A stretch of 8,902 nt of DNA from Nitrososphaerota archaeon. GTDB lineage: Archaea; Thermoproteota; Nitrososphaeria; Nitrososphaerales; Gagatemarchaeaceae. The first letter of the stretch is position 1. Every line of letters begins with the position of its first letter. The stretch lies in the NCBI GenBank assembly GCA_003135575.1, contig PLCG01000091.1:3838-12739 (forward strand). Direction: 5' to 3'. The notes under the pieces were generated by a model. That model had not been told where the DNA came from and did not search any database. It was given only the letters and a program-made list of their open reading frames with translations. Positions 5,788 through 8,902 of this stretch are shown here, one piece after another. The position numbers and the translations under genes were made by a program.

Positions 5788-6306
5788 CTACTCGATCTCA
5801 AACGAGACCGCGTTCTCGTCCGGCAGGAATTTTGGTGGTCTTCCCATAGGCTCGAAGATCGCCTGGACATACCGCTGGAGGAAGAGACTTCCCTTGGCAC
5901 CGAAATCATGCGACAGAGTGACGTTGATCTTGCCGCTCCGCGCGACCTCGCTGTACTCGAAGAGATTGGTGTAGTCGGCGGTGATCTTCAGATAACTTAG
6001 CGCGTTCTCCACGGTCAGATCTCCCCACTTGGCCCTGATGTAGGTCTTGGGAACGTCTCTGCCCGTGGAGTCTCCAGCATCGGCGACCGTCTCATTGGTC
6101 GCTGCTTCCAGCAGGTGCTTGAAGGTAGACGAAGGCAGTTTCACCATGTGAAACCTCTTCATAGGTCGGTCGTAGTTGGCGTACGTCAGGACCAGTTGGT
6201 TGAGCAGCGTGTTGACGCTGACGTTCTGCTTCCTTGCGTCCTCCTGGATTGCGTTCAACGCGGCCTCGTCCAACCTGAACGAAGCAGTCGCCGTCTTCGG
6301 CTTCAT
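5788..6306 (-). CDS. Ribbon-helix-helix domain protein with an unrecognised C-terminal domain (putative transcription regulator)
   Basis: The 172-aa protein opens with a ribbon-helix-helix (CopG/MetJ/Arc-like) pattern: strand TATASFRL (5-12), helix DEAALNAIQEDARKQN (13-28), then VSVNTLLNQLVLTYAN (29-44). Such proteins dimerise, and the paired strands read DNA in the major groove. Residues 50-172 form an alpha/beta region ending LSHDFGAKGSLFLQRYVQAIF...NAVSFEIE; the helix-then-strand ending recalls small ligand-binding domains, but I do not recognise it, so a sensor role is a guess. The start at 6306 has an A-rich TATA-like box 28.5 nt upstream and places the ribbon within five residues of the N-terminus, as is usual. 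It lies among three other small minus-strand genes. Confidence 0.72.
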   Translation of the reverse strand: MKPKTATASFRLDEAALNAIQEDARKQNVSVNTLLNQLVLTYANYDRPMKRFHMVKLPSSTFKHLLEAATNETVADAGDSTGRDVPKTYIRAKWGDLTVENALSYLKITADYTNLFEYSEVARSGKINVTLSHDFGAKGSLFLQRYVQAIFEPMGRPPKFLPDENAVSFEIE

Positions 6307-6330
6307 CAGACTGCGGATGCCCGTTGCAGT

Positions 6331-6338
6331 TTTTTTAG
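6331..6338 (-). promoter_or_regulatory. Probable TATA box for the ribbon-helix-helix gene
   Basis: Minus-strand CTAAAAAA is centred 28.5 nt upstream of the ATG at 6306, again matching leaderless spacing. The same A/T run could instead serve as a terminator on the plus strand, where it reads as seven Ts, but no plus-strand gene precedes it. Confidence 0.45.
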
Positions 6339-6394
6339 CTTTCCCTCATGGCTCACCGTGCAAAAGGGCCTCTTCTTCAACCGCCGCAGCAGGT

Positions 6395-6631
6395 TTACCC
6401 GAGCGACTTCCTGACCAGCTCTTTCCCTTTCTTCGTCAGCTTCCAATTCCCGGCAACAGGGTCCGAGATCAGCTCCGCTCTCTTGAGATCAGCCAGCAGA
6501 GAGCGCAGGTCTTCGACGTCCGAGAACTTCATCGAGCGCTGCAATATCTCTGTCTCGCTCATCGGCCAGTTGAACTCGTAGAGGAGGGAGAGGACTGCCC
6601 CCATCCATTCGGCGCGTTTGTCGTCGTCCAT
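6395..6631 (-). CDS. Small winged-helix-like protein
   Basis: The 78 residues fit a compact winged helix: helix EWMGAVLSLLYEF (8-20), then MSETEILQRS (24-33), VEDLRSLLADLKRAELI (39-55) as a likely recognition helix, and a wing-like turn DPVAGNWKLTKKGKELV (57-73). The GNWxLTxKGxEL ending is typical of archaeal winged-helix regulators. The frame runs upstream to a TTG at 6724, but that extension is arginine-rich and unlike a folded domain. The ATG at 6631 is chosen; a TTG at 6640 is about equally possible, since a CTAATA box at 6662-6667 lies 24-33 nt upstream of these starts. It is divergent from the 6789 cluster, with about 157 nt between them. Likely a DNA-binding regulator; target unknown. 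Confidence 0.68.
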   Translation of the reverse strand: MDDDKRAEWMGAVLSLLYEFNWPMSETEILQRSMKFSDVEDLRSLLADLKRAELISDPVAGNWKLTKKGKELVRKSLG

Positions 6632-6661
6632 GCCGGACAATGTTTCTTCTGTAGCCTTCGC

Positions 6662-6667
6662 TATTAG
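6662..6667 (-). promoter_or_regulatory. Weak TATA-like box for the winged-helix gene
   Basis: Minus-strand CTAATA is centred about 24.5 nt before the TTG at 6640 and 33 nt before the ATG at 6631. It is a poor match and is given mainly because it bears on start choice. Confidence 0.3.
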
Positions 6668-6727
6668 TGTGTTGGCATGCGCGCGCAGAGCCGACCGACG
6701 GTGTCGTCTCCTCCCGTCTTGCAATCT

Positions 6728-6741
6728 ATTGCAGAAAATAC
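6728..6741 (+). promoter_or_regulatory. Promoter-like element (shared 14-mer) of the 6789 gene
   Basis: ATTGCAGAAAATAC ends 47 nt before the ATG at 6789. Its AAAATA core would place the transcription start near 6764 and a leader of about 25 nt. The same 14-mer lies 43 nt upstream of the HMA-like gene on the other strand. Confidence 0.45.
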
Positions 6742-6788
6742 CTCGAATTGATATGGCGCGCGTGTCCTACAATGCCCGGCGACTAAAT

Positions 6789-7082
6789 ATGTCAACAGAC
6801 ACAGAGAGAGAAATCGAGCGGGAGCGGACCTCAGACAAGGGCAGGAGCGAGTCTAGGGCAGGAGTTGGCAGGGAGAGGGCAACAGTATTCAAGTCCGCCA
6901 CCGGTGTCGCCGTCGTCGAAGCGACGGTAGCAAGACTCACCGGAGGCGGAAAGTTCGTAGTCCAACCAATCGGCGGCGAGGCCGGAGTGGAAGTGGGCGA
7001 CCAAGTGATAATCTTCATCCTGGACAAGAAGCTGCTCGGACGCAGCGCGCTGCTCGCGACCCAGACCAAGTCACACACCTGA
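6789..7082 (+). CDS. 97-residue protein with charged N-terminal tail and beta-rich core (unknown)
   Basis: The N-terminal 32 residues are dominated by charged and small residues (TEREIERERTSDKGRSES) and are probably disordered. Residues 33-80 alternate hydrophobic and small residues as in a small beta-barrel: ATVFKSATGVAVVEATVARL, then GGKFVVQPIGG and VEVGDQVIIFILD. The G-x-EVGDQV turn resembles those in AbrB-like or other barrel domains, but I cannot assign a family. There is no membrane segment and no cysteine. The ATG at 6789 is chosen over the frame's earlier starts (ATG 6753, TTG/GTG further up) because the upstream region overlaps the divergent promoter and a promoter-like 14-mer lies 47 nt before it. 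It heads a compact run with the DUF1328 and 39-aa genes. Confidence 0.62.
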   Translation: MSTDTEREIERERTSDKGRSESRAGVGRERATVFKSATGVAVVEATVARLTGGGKFVVQPIGGEAGVEVGDQVIIFILDKKLLGRSALLATQTKSHT

Positions 7083-7118
7083 GCACTGCGGAAGGGCACG
7101 GCTCAGCGACATTGGACA

Positions 7119-7124
7119 GGTGAT
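7119..7124 (+). promoter_or_regulatory. Strong Shine-Dalgarno sequence of the DUF1328 gene
   Basis: GGTGAT matches the archaeal anti-Shine-Dalgarno consensus and lies 8 nt before the ATG at 7133. It decides the start: an in-frame TGA at 7121 excludes anything further upstream. Its presence suggests a leadered or co-transcribed message. Confidence 0.75.
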
Positions 7125-7132
7125 GCCGAAGA

Positions 7133-7306
7133 ATGGCAACTCTGCTCGGGGTCGCGGTCGTATTCTTGGTAATCGCCTTCCTGGCGTACGTGTTGGGCGC
7201 AAAGGGGATTGCAGGCTTCTCGATGGGAGTCGCCAAGATACTGATAATCGTCTTTCTCGTGCTTTTCGTGCTTTCCTTCTTCTTTGGCATCGTCTTCAAC
7301 ATCTAG
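7133..7306 (+). CDS. Small membrane protein of DUF1328 (YtjA-like) type
   Basis: This 57-aa product has two hydrophobic segments, about residues 3-22 (TLLGVAVVFLVIAFLAYVLG) and 33-55, joined by a GAKGIAGFSMGVAKIL stretch. The GIAG....AKIL linker and the two-helix layout match the small DUF1328 membrane family, known in bacteria and archaea and typically 50-60 residues long; function is unknown, with stress-associated expression reported in some bacteria. A strong ribosome binding site supports the start. The gene follows the 97-aa gene by 50 nt and precedes the 39-aa basic gene by 39 nt, so they probably form one transcription unit. Confidence 0.8.
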   Translation: MATLLGVAVVFLVIAFLAYVLGAKGIAGFSMGVAKILIIVFLVLFVLSFFFGIVFNI

Positions 7307-7331
7307 AGGTAAGCGTGTTATCACTATAGGC

Positions 7332-7336
7332 GGTGA
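7332..7336 (+). promoter_or_regulatory. Shine-Dalgarno sequence of the 39-aa gene
   Basis: GGTGA lies 9 nt before the ATG at 7346, a good archaeal spacing, and is the main reason to accept this very short gene. Confidence 0.65.
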
Positions 7337-7345
7337 ATACAAAAA

Positions 7346-7465
7346 ATGGCAAAGAAAAGCAGAGGGGGCAGGATGAAGGCGGCAAAGGCGCGCGCCGCCA
7401 AGTCGGCTGGTGGAAAGGGTCCGGTAAGGAAGCGCCCAGCAGGCCGAAAGATAATGCGAACCTAG
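7346..7465 (+). CDS. 39-residue highly basic protein (possible nucleic-acid binder)
   Basis: The product begins MAKKSRGGRMKAAKARAAKS and continues GGKGPVRKRPAGRKIMRT. It holds about 15 Lys/Arg, many Ala and Gly, and no acidic residue, aromatic residue or cysteine. The composition resembles histone-H1-like tails and small ribosomal or chromatin peptides, so nucleic-acid binding is the natural guess, but no family is recognised. A ribosome binding site and the spacing after the DUF1328 gene (39 nt) support expression as the third gene of the cluster. An overlapping 97-aa frame from about 7333 lacks a comparable start signal and looks like out-of-frame reading of this gene and of the downstream region. 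Confidence 0.6.
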   Translation: MAKKSRGGRMKAAKARAAKSAGGKGPVRKRPAGRKIMRT

Positions 7466-7639
7466 GACGCGCGGGAGGCAGGTTGCCGCGAAAGGAAGCG
7501 CGCCGCGACTCGGTCCTCAGTCTTTCTTTGCGGAATACCCGCCCGCATTCGGAGGGCTTTCCATTTCCCGCAAAAGAAAGCTTCGCTCTGCCGAAGGTCA
7601 GGTTTGGAGCCGGAGTGACGTCATGACTATGTCGTTGGT
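7466..7639. other. Intergenic region between convergent genes
   Basis: These 174 nt lie between the 39-aa gene and the end of the KaiC-like gene, which are convergent. Apart from the inverted repeat listed separately I see no gene; the stretch has little coding character. Confidence 0.45.
7522..7580. repeat. Long inverted repeat with an inner hairpin (possible terminator or small structured RNA)
   Basis: CTTTCTTTGCGG (7522-7533) and CCGCAAAAGAAAG (7568-7580) are complementary over 12 bp with one extra A. Inside the 34-nt loop, GCCC (7541-7544) and GGGC (7554-7557) form a second stem around GCATTCGGA. Lying between convergent genes, it could end transcription from either side or be a small RNA. 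No T-run follows on either strand, so a simple terminator is not certain. Confidence 0.45.
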
Positions 7640-8902
7640 TTACACGAGCTGAGTCAGAGATGGGGAAGTGGGGTCCTCGAGGTGCTGCAGTGCGTAGATC
7701 CCCGTGTGAGGCTTGACGCCGAACATCAGCACTGTGCCGTCCCTGACGAACAATTTCGCGTAACTGGAGCTTATCGACAGGATGCGCGACCTGATGGGCG
7801 AGTCCTTTGCCAGGAACAGGATGTGTGCGTCGCGAGACTGCTGGAGTGTGATTATCTCCTGGGATGTCACCTCGAGCAGCGAATCCAGGTCCGAGGCGAA
7901 CAGGTTCTCGAGGGCGCTGACTGACTTCACCACTAGCACGGTCTTGTCCGCCGATTTCTTGCGCAGCTTCGTCGTCTCGTTGGTGACCTCCTCGTGGATC
8001 TCCTTGGGAGTGGCAATCTTCGGCAAGATCGTAGTCTTGAGGTCGCTGGTCCTAAGCACGTTGAGAATGCGGAGCCGTTCTCTCACGGCGCGCTCGCCGG
8101 CGCCTTTGGCCAGGATCGAGCTGGTCTGCGCGTCGTTCGCGCCAGGCAGCGGGAGAAGGATCGCGCTCCTTCCCATCGACAGGAAGTTGATGATGGGAGG
8201 GTACCCGATAGCCCTGAGCGCCGTGTAGGGGACGTCCTCATCATATTCGATGGCGAGGGTGCTCCCGGGAATCATGCCTCCAAACAGGCTGTCCAGAGAC
8301 CTGCTCCCGAGAGAATAGGACTCGCCGATGTCCGGCCTTTGAGCGAACTTGCTCATCTTCGAGTAGTCAGGGAGCGTGTACGGACCGAAGAAGGTGAACT
8401 TTCCCTCCAGGAGCGTGAAGATGTACTTGTGCTGGGGTATCTTCGTCCCTCGCAGCTTATGGATGATGAACTCTCGGACGGTGCGGTCTTGCTCATCAAC
8501 GCTCACCACCTCCACGATCCCGTCGACCAGATAGTCTATGGTCGTGGCGCCGGGCTCCTCGCTTACAAAGATGAACTGAGCTCCGGAGTTATTGGCAAGG
8601 GCCAAAAGAGTCTTCTCGGCCCGGAGCCTCTCCTTCTGGTCCAATTCCTTCGCGAGGCCATCCCAGCTGTCAAAAACAATCGTCCTGATTGTCTTGGGCT
8701 CAGTCAGCTGCATGACAAAGTCCAGCACGGACGTCGCGTCCTCGAGCCTGATATCTAGAAACTCTTGGTTCTCTATGGTGTCCCTCATCGCCGGTATGTG
8801 CGTCTCGAGGAGCCCCTTCGGAACCCTAGAGGAAATGTATGCGCCTTTTCCCGGGCCTGCCGCCTTCAGGATCTCCAGGGCGACGGTCGTCTTGCCGGTG
8901 CC
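7640..8902 (-). CDS. KaiC/RecA-like ATPase with a degenerate second lobe, 5' end outside window
   Basis: About 420 residues are visible, and the frame is still open at the right edge. The first visible residues, GTGKTT, are the end of a Walker A (P-loop) motif, so only a short N-terminal part is missing. TIVFDSWDGL near visible residue 78 is a Walker B motif of the KaiC/RadA type, and FIFVSEEPGATTIDYLVDGIVEV matches the family's core strand and following loop. A second module starts near residue 190 (GESYSLGSRSLDSLFGGMIPG), which is the usual opening of a KaiC domain, but the P-loop position reads GSTLAIEYDED and the Walker B position reads VLVVKSVSALENL, with Lys for Asp. The second lobe is therefore probably unable to hydrolyse ATP. 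Members of this family act in signalling and regulation in archaea (KaiC-like and GvpD-like proteins); a specific role cannot be given. Confidence 0.8.
   Translation of the reverse strand, partial: GTGKTTVALEILKAAGPGKGAYISSRVPKGLLETHIPAMRDTIENQEFLDIRLEDATSVLDFVMQLTEPKTIRTIVFDSWDGLAKELDQKERLRAEKTLLALANNSGAQFIFVSEEPGATTIDYLVDGIVEVVSVDEQDRTVREFIIHKLRGTKIPQHKYIFTLLEGKFTFFGPYTLPDYSKMSKFAQRPDIGESYSLGSRSLDSLFGGMIPGSTLAIEYDEDVPYTALRAIGYPPIINFLSMGRSAILLPLPGANDAQTSSILAKGAGERAVRERLRILNVLRTSDLKTTILPKIATPKEIHEEVTNETTKLRKKSADKTVLVVKSVSALENLFASDLDSLLEVTSQEIITLQQSRDAHILFLAKDSPIRSRILSISSSYAKLFVRDGTVLMFGVKPHTGIYALQHLEDPTSPSLTQLV

Noticed and set aside
7333..7626. Plus-strand frame of 97 aa overlapping the 39-aa gene
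   Set aside because: The ribosome binding site fits the ATG at 7346 in another frame; this frame reads through the downstream intergenic hairpin.
7994..8758. Plus-strand frame of 254 aa
   Set aside because: It is the antisense shadow of the KaiC-like gene, which has clear Walker motifs on the minus strand.
1..8902. CRISPR arrays, insertion sequences, or toxin-antitoxin pairs
   Set aside because: No regularly spaced direct repeats, transposase motifs or toxin-like neighbour of the AbrB or ribbon-helix-helix genes were seen on either strand.

Overview
The window reads as archaeal chromosome. Evidence: an aIF2B-superfamily isomerase tail typical of archaeal methionine-salvage enzymes; several genes whose start codon (ATG or TTG) lies about 26-29 nt downstream of a TATA-like box, as in leaderless transcripts; two strong GGTGA-type ribosome binding sites on other genes; secreted proteins dense in N-glycosylation sequons; a tRNA gene interrupted in its D-loop; AbrB-type and ribbon-helix-helix regulators; and a KaiC/RecA-like ATPase. 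A TACK archaeon, perhaps of the Thaumarchaeota/Nitrososphaeria type, is my best guess, but no marker gene here settles it.

Layout, left to right. Positions 2-223 (+) hold the 3' end of an mtnA-like gene, facing a V4R-domain protein (267-797, -). Next comes a surface region: a 223-aa membrane-anchored, heavily sequon-bearing coiled-coil protein (1015-1686, +), a four-helix membrane protein (1772-2269, -), and a divergent 759-aa membrane-anchored exported protein (2390-4669, +). Positions 4786-4931 (+) carry a tRNA-Arg(UCG) gene interrupted in the D-loop by about 69 nt, most simply a non-canonical intron. Then four small minus-strand genes follow: a tandem AbrB-like protein (4983-5330), a cysteine-free HMA-like protein (5461-5688), a ribbon-helix-helix protein (5788-6306) and a winged-helix-like protein (6395-6631). 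Facing away from them is a small plus-strand cluster: a 97-aa protein (6789-7082), a DUF1328-type membrane peptide (7133-7306) and a 39-residue basic protein (7346-7465). A region of about 170 nt with a long inverted repeat separates these from a KaiC-like ATPase (7640-8902, -), whose N-terminus lies beyond the window.

How the genes work together is mostly unknown. The three membrane or exported proteins look like cell-surface components. The four minus-strand genes look like small regulators, probably transcribed separately, since they are spaced by about 90-130 nt and most have their own promoter-like sequence. The most unusual features are the interrupted tRNA-Arg gene, the ATPase with a second lobe that has lost its nucleotide-binding motifs, the gapless tandem AbrB duplication, and the two surface proteins with unusual sequon patterns. 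I do not see a recognisable defence system, CRISPR array or insertion sequence.
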